Source: Lentisphaeria bacterium
GTDB taxonomy: Bacteria > Verrucomicrobiota > Lentisphaeria > Oligosphaerales > Oligosphaeraceae
Length of the DNA stretch: 59,244 nt
Assembly (NCBI GenBank): GCA_024405215.1
Contig: JAKSPB010000019.1
Span: 1-59,244 of the forward strand
Direction: 5' to 3'
Shown: in pieces, positions 19,601 to 26,537 of the stretch
Layout of the letters: every line of letters starts with the position of its first letter
Numbering within the stretch: the first letter of the stretch is position 1
Program-made: the position numbers and the translations under genes
Notes under the pieces: model-generated
The model's database searches: none
Seen by the model: the letters and a program-made list of their open reading frames with translations, nothing else
Told to the model about the DNA's origin: nothing

Positions 19601-19655
19601 CGCTCCGGAACTCAAATGCAACGGCGAACAGCAGACCTTGAATACGAAAAAGTGA
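13644..19655 (+). CDS. Bacterial alpha-2-macroglobulin family protein lacking the thioester motif
   Basis: 2003 residues. ATG 13644 has GGAG five bases upstream and opens onto a Sec signal (PSLFLAMVLLGIMPFAVEA); no lipobox Cys, so probably soluble periplasmic. MG2-type domain near residue 630 (FIITDKTVYKPGDTIAFTGY), further MG domains (FLVAEYKKPEYLLTV; ISTDKPTYQPGETAQILV), an acidic/Met-rich linker around 1206-1268, then the A2M domain start RKNFLDRAFWAGRL. The alpha/alpha toroid is recognisable by NPDSGWGWF (~1557). Where thioester members have YPYGC-x-EQ before the FLPAL segment, this protein reads LPYLAADDSGDV (~1473), so the reactive Cys and Gln are missing. Bacterial relatives trap proteases in the periplasm; those without thioester rely on bait cleavage and conformational trapping. 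No penicillin-binding protein gene is adjacent, unlike the classical pbpC arrangement. Confidence 0.93.
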   Translation: MKHSLTLRNPFAPSLFLAMVLLGIMPFAVEATSEQQEKKLKISQELDALAENGNWKELREEAQKQLDAISPDDDWAGVFWDHFCHGLRESDEIEQYDAMFEKYAAGKFAGNVAFFAHTPSWANMIPYIGSILGNAFKRGDPNWENTGREVESRYRDRARLLSLMVPLIPKAQEQRNRTRCQHFFCVLAQVLLKYHDRGHSYKLQELTDLDNLPDYNDEEEFYASSSRPPVNPDGSPVFYRLPESWDKAANDGERLRFAIEQANCDDAKRLWADFLCEQFDFLKMDPDHRQKYYMTPAMIQSLYDLKDNESMAALADNVRRITLPDEFNYMEMYRNLNDHLKLGELPPSRMQFDQAASEFQTAPDSISKPPADHIRRSWGEPESSYITLPGKDFTVPYHFRNAKTVTVKLYRVDMAKTVERWLDNLKNAESEHFSPCDFALIRNKENDDEIWKDLIAKEPFIIKRFDLEPLPHHWEKTTQLHFGNLEPGAFVAEFVPDDNQESRMDSMIWIADRALTTMTCSGNDRIRLFVNDPVTGGPCSDVTIKIHSFYRMYGAESGRPQIISEVLTYETDANGIVEFPPTDFKKPKDSRLTARVILAETSPEKLTMLKCDDFRYGRASNAVPDENMRKFIITDKTVYKPGDTIAFTGYLRQPLDSENFKPYPKETITLFFMDPQYHEAFQKEVPFDEKTQSFTFEMKLPADVMLGWWQVFADKDVSAAADFLFLVAEYKKPEYLLTVTPPAKPVKAGEKMPVTIEAKYYFGAPMPDAEVSYKVFREEAQPVMPFAFEWNWAYFDPYALCTTFLKKEYVQNINHDKEMILNAKGRTDAQGELTFEIDSALAVEKFGEKDFRYTIKAEIMDDTNRLVSGSGSVIAAVKPFRVFLYTPWGFAKTGERQQIQVAARTPNGEKINGMGTLRIFRKAIGNAPKDGRTTSGLPERVGAALKTIHFTPDGPDNPEFILNEEGVYEVEAEVISEDGVSASQSMTFFVVGEKQGESLFGEYPISISTDKPTYQPGETAQILVACDKPGRTIYFVTRSERDARIQCVTLSGHAKLFPVPIEKDDQPSFFVNVMSYQDGQLATLTQEIRVPPEKKILQVNAEPAVEKVEPGSMLPLTITVADLEGKPVSGHATVTVYDKSLEAINDTCTLSPILPFFWPWKRWFFHSLDGFFKRMPRMWKPLSQLRRSFYHQFLFGFHNQGMSRDASEDSDEVEAPMPMPTMVPMDASYAMSSDDSYGIASEEAEEEFVLGAYAGEEAGAANTVRKNFLDRAFWAGRLDLPESGEITVNIPVPDNLTTWVVRVWSLTPDNRVGEARTEIVVSKDLVARLELPRFMFQGDTVNTVVSLNNSTSDELGEVSTSLAAPGLLETAHTQTVTLQANGAASYEVPLQAKEAGEYILTLSTKAADKSDALELALPVLSKGLDKQVNTCGRLDATRTTASITLDIPEERRPETTAFALYLSPGAAKNMIDVLPYLAADDSGDVFGIVNHFLPALSAKTALNKLGVKWEDAVPEKSSRDSLYAEYSQRTSGVPSFSAEDFDRIVAKNLRQIARMVNPDSGWGWFGAYHESSWPDTTAYVVDALLDVRDQFDARLIDDGVFWLEDYAKKRIAKFKEVQAVSNTDAFVARVLSKAGRPNTELMKLCYDNRVKCLAPYGYAMLALAYAKDTDEAKMLTRNLEQFLKIDDENGTAYLSIPRQCSFFWYGDENETLAAYLELLLRDDPQNDTAQKVANYLAANVRNSPWRNSTRSLGAAVKALAKYIVASGEDKPDFTLTVRDGGMEQKYVFNVQNLWKNDGPAFFLPSDKLASGKRTIELEFSGTGALYWNGMLSYFTLEDEIKPAGLEMKIQRNYYRLVEDPNASALLAGKNGAAVKADTLKYKRIPLADGDSVKPGDLVEVELISTSKNDYDYVVLQDAMPAGFEYENPISGWKWDWAAPMFVEYKERGAKFYLRNMARGQSNAFYRIRAQLCGTVTALPAKGYGIYAPELKCNGEQQTLNTKK

Positions 19656-19683
19656 TAATCCTTATATCGGTTCAAAAAAGACA

Positions 19684-19743
19684 GAACCACGAATGGACAT
19701 CAATCGTCACTTGTTCCTGCCATTCGTGGTTCATTCGTGGTTC
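19684..19743. repeat. ATTCGTGG-type inverted/direct repeat (copy A), terminator-like
   Basis: GAACCACGAATGG (19684-19696) pairs perfectly with CCATTCGTGGTTC (19720-19732), and ATTCGTGGTTC is repeated directly at 19733-19743. It lies between the convergent macroglobulin and murB genes. The same words form a longer inverted repeat at 38402-38521. Confidence 0.7.
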
Positions 19744-19769
19744 AAAACATCCGAACGAAATTTCCTCTA

Positions 19770-20663
19770 TCATTTCCGATCACAAGCCACGAGGTCGTCG
19801 AAGAAGCGCCACTCCGGCCGAAGGTCGACGCCGAATTTCCGTGCCACCTTCTCCTGCATCCACTGAACCAACTGACGGCAATCGACCGCGCATCCTGGCG
19901 CTCCGGAGAGATTCACGATCCAGTTCGCGTGCTGCTGGCTGACCGAAAAAGGTCCCATGCACTTTCCCTTGCATCCCGCCTCCTCCAGAAGCTTCCCGGC
20001 CACCTGCCCCGGCGGATTCCGGAAGACAGAACCGCAGGAACACCCTTTGGGCGTCACCTGCGCACGGCGCAGACGCTCCTCCTGCAATCTCCCCTGCTCC
20101 ACTGATGACAAGGAAGGCTCCAGACGCAGTTCCGCCTCGACCACAAACTGGCGATTCGTGACAGGAGACTGACGATAGCCCCACCCCTGCAAGGAATCGC
20201 CGGAAAGAACGATTCGTTCCCCCGTATCCAGATCCACAACGGTCAGGCGCTCCACAAATTCCGAAAGGGAATGCCCCAAAGCACCCGCATTCATGGCGAC
20301 GGCCCCGCCCAATGTTCCCGGAATCCCCGAGAGTTCGCACAGTCCCTTCAGTCCAGCAGCTGCGGCTCGTGCAGCCAAGAAAGACAATGGCACGCCGGCG
20401 CCAACACTGAACCGCCCATGGGAACAGCGTATCTGTGTCAGTCCCTTCCGTCCATCAATCATCGCCACGTGTTCATTCGTCCCATCCGAGCCAATCAGGT
20501 TGCTTCCCGCACCTAGGGGAAATAGTTTCCTCCCTGCCTGAAGAGCCCTGCGGATCACATCCTGCAACTCCTGTTCATCGGCAATGCGAAACACCTCGAC
20601 TTGCCCGGCACCGGCGCGGATGCCGCTCAGAGAAGACCAATTTTCCCTAGTGGAGCTAGCCAC
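19770..20663 (-). CDS. murB: UDP-N-acetylenolpyruvoylglucosamine reductase
   Basis: 297 residues, type II (short) MurB. It reduces UDP-GlcNAc-enolpyruvate to UDP-MurNAc with NADPH and FAD in the cytoplasm. FAD-binding motifs GAGSNLIGSDG and SGIPGTLGGAVAMNAGALG are clear. The catalytic Ser is in CSCGSVFRNPPG, and the late Glu in RPEWRF. The start is GTG, with a strong AAAGGAGG six bases upstream that overlaps the murA stop codon. Last gene of a minus-strand run GH20-MetVF-murA-murB. An unusual number of Cys residues (GCSCGS, GCKGKC, GCAVDC) is seen. Confidence 0.96.
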   Translation of the reverse strand: MASSTRENWSSLSGIRAGAGQVEVFRIADEQELQDVIRRALQAGRKLFPLGAGSNLIGSDGTNEHVAMIDGRKGLTQIRCSHGRFSVGAGVPLSFLAARAAAAGLKGLCELSGIPGTLGGAVAMNAGALGHSLSEFVERLTVVDLDTGERIVLSGDSLQGWGYRQSPVTNRQFVVEAELRLEPSLSSVEQGRLQEERLRRAQVTPKGCSCGSVFRNPPGQVAGKLLEEAGCKGKCMGPFSVSQQHANWIVNLSGAPGCAVDCRQLVQWMQEKVARKFGVDLRPEWRFFDDLVACDRK

Positions 20664-20669
20664 GGCACG

Positions 20670-20677
20670 CCTCCTTT
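20670..20677 (-). promoter_or_regulatory. Shine-Dalgarno site for murB
   Basis: AAAGGAGG on the minus strand, six bases before the GTG start of murB and overlapping the murA TAA codon. It supports the GTG start and suggests translational coupling. Confidence 0.75.
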
Positions 20678-21956
20678 ATTCTTCCTGCCGGACATTCACG
20701 CCAAGAGCGCGAAGCTTCTCGGGCAAATCCTGATAGCCGCGATAGACCATTTCAATATTGTGAATGACCGACTCGACCTGCGCACAGCAGGCGGCAATGA
20801 CAATGGCCATGCCCGCCCGGATATCCGGACTGGTCAATTCCGCGCCGTGAAGCCGCGCCGGTCCGGAAATGACCACGCGATGGGGATCGCACACAATGGC
20901 GCTCGCCCCCATGCCGATCAGTTTATCCACGAAGTAGAGTCTGCTCTCGAACATCTTCTCAAAGAAAAGCACCGTCCCTTTGGCCTGGGTGGCCATGGCG
21001 ATCATGCAGCTCATCATGTCGCTGGGGAACTGTGGCCACGGCCCGTCGGAAACTATGGGAATCGCGTTGTTCAGATCCGGCAGGATCCGTAGTTCCTCCG
21101 GCGATTCCAGATCAATCCGCCCAGGCTGCAAAGTGAAGGGACAATTGAACCGCTCAAAGACACGCCGCGTCATCCAATATTGATGAGGCGCGATGTTCCC
21201 CGTGACCGTCAGATCGCCGCCCGCCGCTGCACAAAGCGCCATGTAGCTGGCTACTTCAACATAGTCGCTCTCAATCTCGCAGACACAGCCGTGTAGCGTT
21301 TCGCAGCCTTCGATCACCAGGGTATTCGTCCCCGCGCCCTCGACATGCGCCCCCATGGCATTCAACATCTCCGCAAGTTGCTGGACATGCGGTTCGCACG
21401 CGGCATTTCGCAGGATGGTCCGGCCGGGAATGGCGGACGCGGTCACGAGGATGTGCTCGGTGGCAGTCACGCTGGCTTCGTCCAGAAAGAGTTCCGCGGG
21501 CGTCAGCTTTCCTGCCGTGAAACGATAGCCACCGCGTTCCTCCTCAATGGAAATGCCCAGTTTCCGCAGCCCATAGAAATGCGTATCAAAACGCCGACGG
21601 CCAATCATGTCGCCTCCTGGAAGCCCCATCCAGACGCTTCCTAGGCGCACAGCCAGAGGGCCAGCAAAAAGCAGCGACGTACGAATCCGTCTGCTCAACT
21701 CCTCCGGGACCGCGTTTCCGCACAAGGCTCCGGCGGTGATTTCCGCGACACCCTCCGCGAAACTCGTCTTCCCTCCCAAGGCCTGCACCACGCAAAGCAT
21801 ATTGCGCACATCCACGATATCCGGCATATTCCGCAAAAACACCGTCTCGTCCGTCAGAACAGACGCAGCGATGGCCGGCAATGCGGCATTCTTGTTGCCG
21901 CTCGGCGTCAGCGTGCCATGAATACGACAAGGCCCCTGGATGATCAGTTTAGACAT
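20676..21956 (-). CDS. murA: UDP-N-acetylglucosamine 1-carboxyvinyltransferase with Asp at the fosfomycin-target position
   Basis: 426 residues, EPSP-synthase fold. It transfers enolpyruvate from PEP to UDP-GlcNAc, the first committed step of peptidoglycan synthesis. The N-terminus has PSGNKNAALP with the catalytic Lys22 and Asn23. The mobile loop reads LPGGDMIGRRRFDTH: the usual Cys (Cys115 in E. coli, PGGC) is Asp116 here. Asp at this position is known from Mycobacterium and Chlamydia MurA and gives intrinsic fosfomycin resistance. The C-terminal pattern SDGPWPQFPSDM is typical of the family. It lies 12 bases upstream of murB, which supports a true cell-wall role rather than a paralogue. 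Confidence 0.96.
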   Translation of the reverse strand: MSKLIIQGPCRIHGTLTPSGNKNAALPAIAASVLTDETVFLRNMPDIVDVRNMLCVVQALGGKTSFAEGVAEITAGALCGNAVPEELSRRIRTSLLFAGPLAVRLGSVWMGLPGGDMIGRRRFDTHFYGLRKLGISIEEERGGYRFTAGKLTPAELFLDEASVTATEHILVTASAIPGRTILRNAACEPHVQQLAEMLNAMGAHVEGAGTNTLVIEGCETLHGCVCEIESDYVEVASYMALCAAAGGDLTVTGNIAPHQYWMTRRVFERFNCPFTLQPGRIDLESPEELRILPDLNNAIPIVSDGPWPQFPSDMMSCMIAMATQAKGTVLFFEKMFESRLYFVDKLIGMGASAIVCDPHRVVISGPARLHGAELTSPDIRAGMAIVIAACCAQVESVIHNIEMVYRGYQDLPEKLRALGVNVRQEE

Positions 21957-21990
21957 GGGAAAAGGGAATTGCAGTAAAAAAACGGACGGG

Positions 21991-23328
21991 TCAGCCCCGT
22001 TGTTTCAGTGTCAGCACCCGATGGAAGAAGCAAGGCTTTGCCCCGCACTCGCAGAGACCATCAGGAGCGACATTTCCGCAGGGCCCCTCGGTCAAACGTT
22101 TAGGGCATCCGCCATTAGGAAGATATTCCAACGTCTCCAGCGACACCAGTTCCGAAGGCCTCGTACCGCAGAGAGCACATAGCGTGTTCCGCAGAAACTC
22201 CGGCGTTCCCGGACGTGCAGCATAGCGCACAAGCCGTGCCCGCAGGAAATCCATCCCTGAAGGCTTTTCCATCTCCAAGACACTGGTTGGATCGTAATCC
22301 AGGCGTTCGGGATCCCTACGTCCCTCTTGCAAAAGTCCGGCAAAAAGATAGCGCGGCGCCCGGACAGGCGGGCACATGTCCAGCGCATAGTCGCGCTTCC
22401 ACTCCGTCAACCAGGCATCGAAATCCGGAAGCCGTTCCTGCGTCTCCCGGAAAGCCCCGCGCAACGCAGCCCTGTCCGCCGAAGCATGTCCTCCGGCAAG
22501 CAGCACGCCGCTGAATCCCAAACGCCGGAAGCCCGTCATCAGCATGGCCACCGCCTGTGCCTGGAAGGCACGTCCAGCTGACTCATCCTGCTGATAGGCC
22601 GCCTTGAGTTTCCGCAGATAGAGTTCGGGAATGTGAATTCCCGCCATGGTCTTCGGAGTTCTCTGAGAGAGTTCCTCTGCCGAGAACCACAATACCCGTG
22701 CCACCACCGGCATCATGCTGTCGCGCAGCTGCATGACCCATTGGAATTCCTGGGCCTTCTTCATGTCCCAGGATGCCTGGGACAGAAGGAACTTCGCGCC
22801 AAGCTGGAGCTTCCGCGCGATTTTCCCGTAAGCCAGCGCCATGTCCTGCGCGGTGTATTTATCAAAATTGATCACCGCACCCGTGACAAGCTCCGGCACA
22901 CGACTGGAAGCCAGCTTCAACGCCACGGCGGAATCCGTGTAGATTCCCGTCGTGATGTCCAGATCGCCCGTAGCCATGCAGAAGAGACGCTGCTGATTGG
23001 CTGCGCCGGCCAGAAGCGCATCCTGCACATCCGGCAGACTCCGCCCTTTGCCCGACAGCATCCGCACAACAGGACCGCCAAAGTTCTCGGCAAAGCCCCC
23101 GCAAAGGGCCGCCGGATCATGCCGCAGCGCTCCGTCAAAGCGATCCAGCATCACAGCCGCGCAGATTCCGCCCTCCAGGGCATATTCCGCGCCCAGCATG
23201 GACATCTGGCGTTGCGCCTCCTCCGAAGGCACTTCCTGCAGCAATGGCGGCTGAATCTCCACCATCGTCTGGAAAACACCGCCCAGAATATCCGAAAGAA
23301 AATGACTCTCCTCTTGCGACATTGTCAT
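21991..23328 (-). CDS. Methylenetetrahydrofolate reductase-like protein with C-terminal MTHFR_C (MetV-type) Cys domain
   Basis: About 445 residues. The C-terminal ~50 residues carry CPKRLTEGPCGNVAPDGLCECGAKP, the Cys pattern of the MTHFR C-terminal/MetV domain that accompanies MetF in acetogen-type reductases. The preceding ~300 residues have a weak TIM-barrel MetF flavour (GATGDLDITTG-like stretch, ISQ-like LGAKFLLSQASWDMKKA, a LR-x-MMPVVARVLW segment). A canonical MetF is encoded at 39195, so this is a second, divergent enzyme. ATG 23328 or 23322 is more likely than the TTG at 23340. The gene sits 12 bases after GH20 and 34 bases before murA. Its role next to murA is unknown. Confidence 0.72.
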   Translation of the reverse strand: MTMSQEESHFLSDILGGVFQTMVEIQPPLLQEVPSEEAQRQMSMLGAEYALEGGICAAVMLDRFDGALRHDPAALCGGFAENFGGPVVRMLSGKGRSLPDVQDALLAGAANQQRLFCMATGDLDITTGIYTDSAVALKLASSRVPELVTGAVINFDKYTAQDMALAYGKIARKLQLGAKFLLSQASWDMKKAQEFQWVMQLRDSMMPVVARVLWFSAEELSQRTPKTMAGIHIPELYLRKLKAAYQQDESAGRAFQAQAVAMLMTGFRRLGFSGVLLAGGHASADRAALRGAFRETQERLPDFDAWLTEWKRDYALDMCPPVRAPRYLFAGLLQEGRRDPERLDYDPTSVLEMEKPSGMDFLRARLVRYAARPGTPEFLRNTLCALCGTRPSELVSLETLEYLPNGGCPKRLTEGPCGNVAPDGLCECGAKPCFFHRVLTLKQRG

Positions 23329-23352
23329 TCCATGAAGCAAAAACGCCAGATT

Positions 23353-24780
23353 TTACCACCAGAGATAGCCGGCCAGATCCAGAGACTGGCGACGATTCAG
23401 GTAGTCGTTGTAGTTTTTGGGCTGGCAAGTCCAGGCGGAATCCGCTGCGGCGACCAGCCTGGGGAAGAACTTGACCCCCACGCGCCAATCGGGAACCACC
23501 TCGGTCCAAAGCGGGCACTCCAGGCCAATCAGACGGTCGCCAAGCACAGCGCCCATGTGATAGGCGGGATTGGACCCATAGACGCTTTCCTCGTTCAGGT
23601 AAGTCATCCAGTGCATCCGGGGTTCGCTGGTGGACTGCGGATAGTCCATATAGTAGGAACAATCATTGGAAGCGATAACCAGATTCTTGCCCTGGTCATG
23701 ATAGGCGCAGCCGTACATGTCGCCGGGGTTTCCCCAGCACTGCAGGATATTCTGCGGCGTCAGGATGGCGTTGGTCCGCCAGGAGATGGGCGTGCGTCCG
23801 TTGTCCAGGACGAACTGGGAGACCTGACGCATGAACCACTCCTCCAGCTTGCGAGGAGATTCCAGCCCCAGTTCCTTCATCTTGGCCTGGCAGACAGGGC
23901 ACTGCCGCCACCATCCATCCCATGCCTCGTCGCCGCCGATATGGAAATAGCGGCTCTCAGGAAAGAGCGCGAAGACTTCAGAATAGCGCGCCTTGACAAA
24001 ATCCATGGCGGCCTGGGACCCAAGGCAGATCTCGTTGCCCTTCTCGCTGTCCTTCACCTGGCAGCGAAGCTCGGGATAGAGGCTCACTGCGCCATGGTTA
24101 TGGCCAGGATAGTCGATTTCCGGAATGATCTCAATGCCGTTCTCCGCAGCTGTCTTCCGGATCTGCGCGATCTCCTCGCGCGTGTAGCAGCCCGGCTCAT
24201 ACTCCTGGAGGCCCGTCAGTTTCGGAGCACCATCAGAGGGGCACCGCCAGCCCTGGTTGTCCACGAGATGCCAGTGGAAACGGTTAAGACGAATGCGTCC
24301 CATGGCCTTCAGCAGGCGCACGATAGTGGAAACCCGCTGGAAATGGCGGGCGGAATCCAGCATGACGGCACGCCAGGGAAAACGGGGCTTGTCTTCCACA
24401 ATGCCGCACTCCAGGAAAGCTTGGTCCGCGCCATAGCGGAAGCCCAGATAGAGCAACTGCTCCATAGCGGAAAGCGCGTAGATCTTGCCCGATTGGTCGC
24501 CGTAAGTCATCAGAATCTTCTCCGGCGTGATCTCCAGACGGAAGGCCTCCGTGCCTAATGACGCATCCTTCTTCACTGACACCTGGGGATCCACCTCGTC
24601 GGAAATCGCCGTCACCCGGAAGAGCTCCAGCGTGGGCGCCAGGCGCTCCAGCGCCTCGGAGGACAAGCGGAGTTCCTTGCCGAACTTGAATTCCCCGGAA
24701 CGGACCTCCGCCTTGGCTGCCTTGGGAATCAGACTTAAGATCGCGGGATCAAACTGCACGTAGTCAGCACAAAATGCCAT
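23353..24780 (-). CDS. GH20 beta-N-acetylhexosaminidase, cytoplasmic type
   Basis: 475 residues. The catalytic pair is in YFHIGGDEAWDGWW (Asp284-Glu285), the diagnostic GH20 motif; the acetamido group of the substrate acts as nucleophile. Other family marks: ARHFQRVSTIVRLLKAMGRIRLNRFHWHL, EIIPEIDYPGHNHG, and WTEVV near the C-terminus. No signal peptide is visible, so it probably acts on imported N-acetylated disaccharides. The ATG has AGGAG nine bases upstream. It heads the run leading into murA-murB. NagA, encoded at 54962, could process the GlcNAc released after phosphorylation. Confidence 0.93.
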   Translation of the reverse strand: MAFCADYVQFDPAILSLIPKAAKAEVRSGEFKFGKELRLSSEALERLAPTLELFRVTAISDEVDPQVSVKKDASLGTEAFRLEITPEKILMTYGDQSGKIYALSAMEQLLYLGFRYGADQAFLECGIVEDKPRFPWRAVMLDSARHFQRVSTIVRLLKAMGRIRLNRFHWHLVDNQGWRCPSDGAPKLTGLQEYEPGCYTREEIAQIRKTAAENGIEIIPEIDYPGHNHGAVSLYPELRCQVKDSEKGNEICLGSQAAMDFVKARYSEVFALFPESRYFHIGGDEAWDGWWRQCPVCQAKMKELGLESPRKLEEWFMRQVSQFVLDNGRTPISWRTNAILTPQNILQCWGNPGDMYGCAYHDQGKNLVIASNDCSYYMDYPQSTSEPRMHWMTYLNEESVYGSNPAYHMGAVLGDRLIGLECPLWTEVVPDWRVGVKFFPRLVAAADSAWTCQPKNYNDYLNRRQSLDLAGYLWW

Positions 24781-24871
24781 AAGGATACTCCTGAAAAAGA
24801 TAGCTAACAGAACAGAAAAGGAAAACGCCTTAAGATAGCATTTCCGCCTGCGTCAGGAGCGCAGGACAAAC

Positions 24872-24918
24872 AAAAAAAGGTGATTGCAAAAGTTGCTTGG
24901 AACACTTTTGCAATCACC
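24872..24918 (-). terminator. Intrinsic terminator of the flotillin operon
   Basis: On the minus strand GGTGATTGCAAAAGT (24918-24904) pairs with ACTTTTGCAATCACC (24893-24879), 15 bp, followed by seven T residues (complement of 24872-24878). Confidence 0.9.
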
Positions 24919-24967
24919 ACCCTTGGCCGGTGTATTTCCGCCGGAACTAGACGTTTCTTCGAAGTAG

Positions 24968-26494
24968 CTACGCCTTGTTCTGCGCATCGTCCTTCCGGGC
25001 GTTGCCGGACAAGCGGTTGCCGATGCCGTTCAGGAGTCCGCCGATGTCCATTCCCAGAGTCTCCTTTGCCATTTCGGTGATCCGGGTGATGTTGTTGGTC
25101 ATACCCTCGGCCATCTTGCCGCCGTTGTCGCCCCACATCACGATCTTGTCCACCTTGGCGTAGCCTTCGGAGACGGCGCGGGCCACTTCGGGGAGCTTCT
25201 CGAAGTAGAGTTTGACGGCCGCCAGCTGAAGGTCCATCTTCGCCGCGTCCTGGTATTCCTTCATGGCCTCGGCCTTCTTCAGGATACCTTCGGCCTCCGC
25301 CAACGCCTTCGCCTTGATGGCGGCGGCCTCGGCATCGCCCTTCGCGGAAATCACACGCGCCTCGTTCTCACCCTTGACGCGTTCGGCTTCCGCCAGCGCC
25401 TTCTTGGCCTCGGCTTCCGCCAGCGCCATGGCCTTCTTGGCATCCGCCTGGCGTTCGGCCTCGAACTTCTCGGCCTCGGCGTTCTTCTGACGGCGCGTCA
25501 AATCGGCCTCCGCCTCCTGCTGGATGGAGTAGAGCTTCGCATCGGCTTCCTGCTGGACGGCGAATTTCTTCGCCTCGGCTGTCTTGCGGATTTCCGCATC
25601 CAGCTTCTTCTCCGCGATTTCGACCTCGCGCTCCTTGATCTCGATCTCCTTCATCTGGCGCGCCACATTGGCATCACCCGTCTTCACCTCGATGAGCTTG
25701 CGCTGCTCCTCCGCCTGGATGGACTTGGCGGACTCGGCGATGGCGAGCTGCGTATCGGCTTCGCGCTTCAGCTCGGCCTTCTTGATCTCCAGGGCGTTCT
25801 GGCGCTTGGCAATCTCGGTCTGCGCCTCGACCTGCGCATCGTTGGATTCCTTCGCAGCCTCGGCCTGGGCGATGGCCACATCGCGTTCCGCCTGGGCACG
25901 CGCGATGGCGGCGTCCTTGGAAATCTGGGCGATGTTGTCGATACCCAGATTCTCAATGGCCTTGTCGTTGTCGCTGAAGTTCTGGACGTTGAAAGAGACG
26001 ATCTCCAACCCCATGCGGGCCAGGTCGGGATCCGCGTTGGACTTCACCATGTCGGCGAACTTCTGGCGGTCCAGGACCATCTCCTTCGTATGCATCTGGC
26101 CCACGATTTCACGCATATTGCCTTCCAAGACCTCCTTCGCCACCTCCGCGATGTACTTCGGATTGGCGTTCAGGAAATTCATGGCGGCCTTCTCCAGCAT
26201 TTCCGGCGTCTTCCCGACCTTGATGTTCACCACCGCATCCACGTTCACGTTGATGAAATCCGCGTTGGGAACGGGATCGGAAGTCTTCACATCCACCTGG
26301 ATAAGTTCCAGCGTCACCTTGTCCAGACGCTCAAAGAACGGCACCCGGAAGCCTGCGCCGCCGATGATAGTCCGCCGGCGCAGACCGGAGATGATATACG
26401 CCTTGTCTGGTGGAGCCTTCACATAGCTGATCACGCCAATCAGCACAAGAACAAGCGCGGCGACACCGCAAATGATCCAAGTTGTCAATGTCAT
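24968..26494 (-). CDS. Flotillin family protein
   Basis: 508 residues from ATG 26494. One N-terminal membrane segment (WIICGVAALVLVLIGVISYV), an SPFH/PHB domain (~30-190; YIISGLRRRTIIGGAGFRVPF, IEN-LGIDNIAQISKDAAIARA), then a long Ala/Glu-rich coiled coil (~190-420; AEAEAKKALAEAERVKGENE) and a conserved C-terminal end (KLPEVARAVSEGYAKVDKIVMW). Flotillins organise membrane microdomains and scaffold other membrane proteins. The ribosome site decides the start: AGGAGGT ends 2 bases before the ATG at 26500 but 8 bases before the ATG at 26494. It is the second gene after a membrane PH-like protein, probably co-transcribed, and ends at a strong terminator. Confidence 0.95.
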   Translation of the reverse strand: MTLTTWIICGVAALVLVLIGVISYVKAPPDKAYIISGLRRRTIIGGAGFRVPFFERLDKVTLELIQVDVKTSDPVPNADFINVNVDAVVNIKVGKTPEMLEKAAMNFLNANPKYIAEVAKEVLEGNMREIVGQMHTKEMVLDRQKFADMVKSNADPDLARMGLEIVSFNVQNFSDNDKAIENLGIDNIAQISKDAAIARAQAERDVAIAQAEAAKESNDAQVEAQTEIAKRQNALEIKKAELKREADTQLAIAESAKSIQAEEQRKLIEVKTGDANVARQMKEIEIKEREVEIAEKKLDAEIRKTAEAKKFAVQQEADAKLYSIQQEAEADLTRRQKNAEAEKFEAERQADAKKAMALAEAEAKKALAEAERVKGENEARVISAKGDAEAAAIKAKALAEAEGILKKAEAMKEYQDAAKMDLQLAAVKLYFEKLPEVARAVSEGYAKVDKIVMWGDNGGKMAEGMTNNITRITEMAKETLGMDIGGLLNGIGNRLSGNARKDDAQNKA

Positions 26495-26501
26495 TGTCAT
26501 T

Positions 26502-26508
26502 ACCTCCT
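26502..26508 (-). promoter_or_regulatory. Shine-Dalgarno site deciding the flotillin start
   Basis: AGGAGGT on the minus strand is eight bases from the ATG at 26494 and only two from the in-frame ATG at 26500, which favours the second ATG. Confidence 0.75.
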
Positions 26509-26537
26509 ATGTTTTAAGGGAAGAAAAAAAAACAAAG

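Noticed and set aside
22633-24558. 641-codon open frame on the plus strand
   Set aside because: Antisense to the MetV-like fusion and GH20 genes, both well supported.
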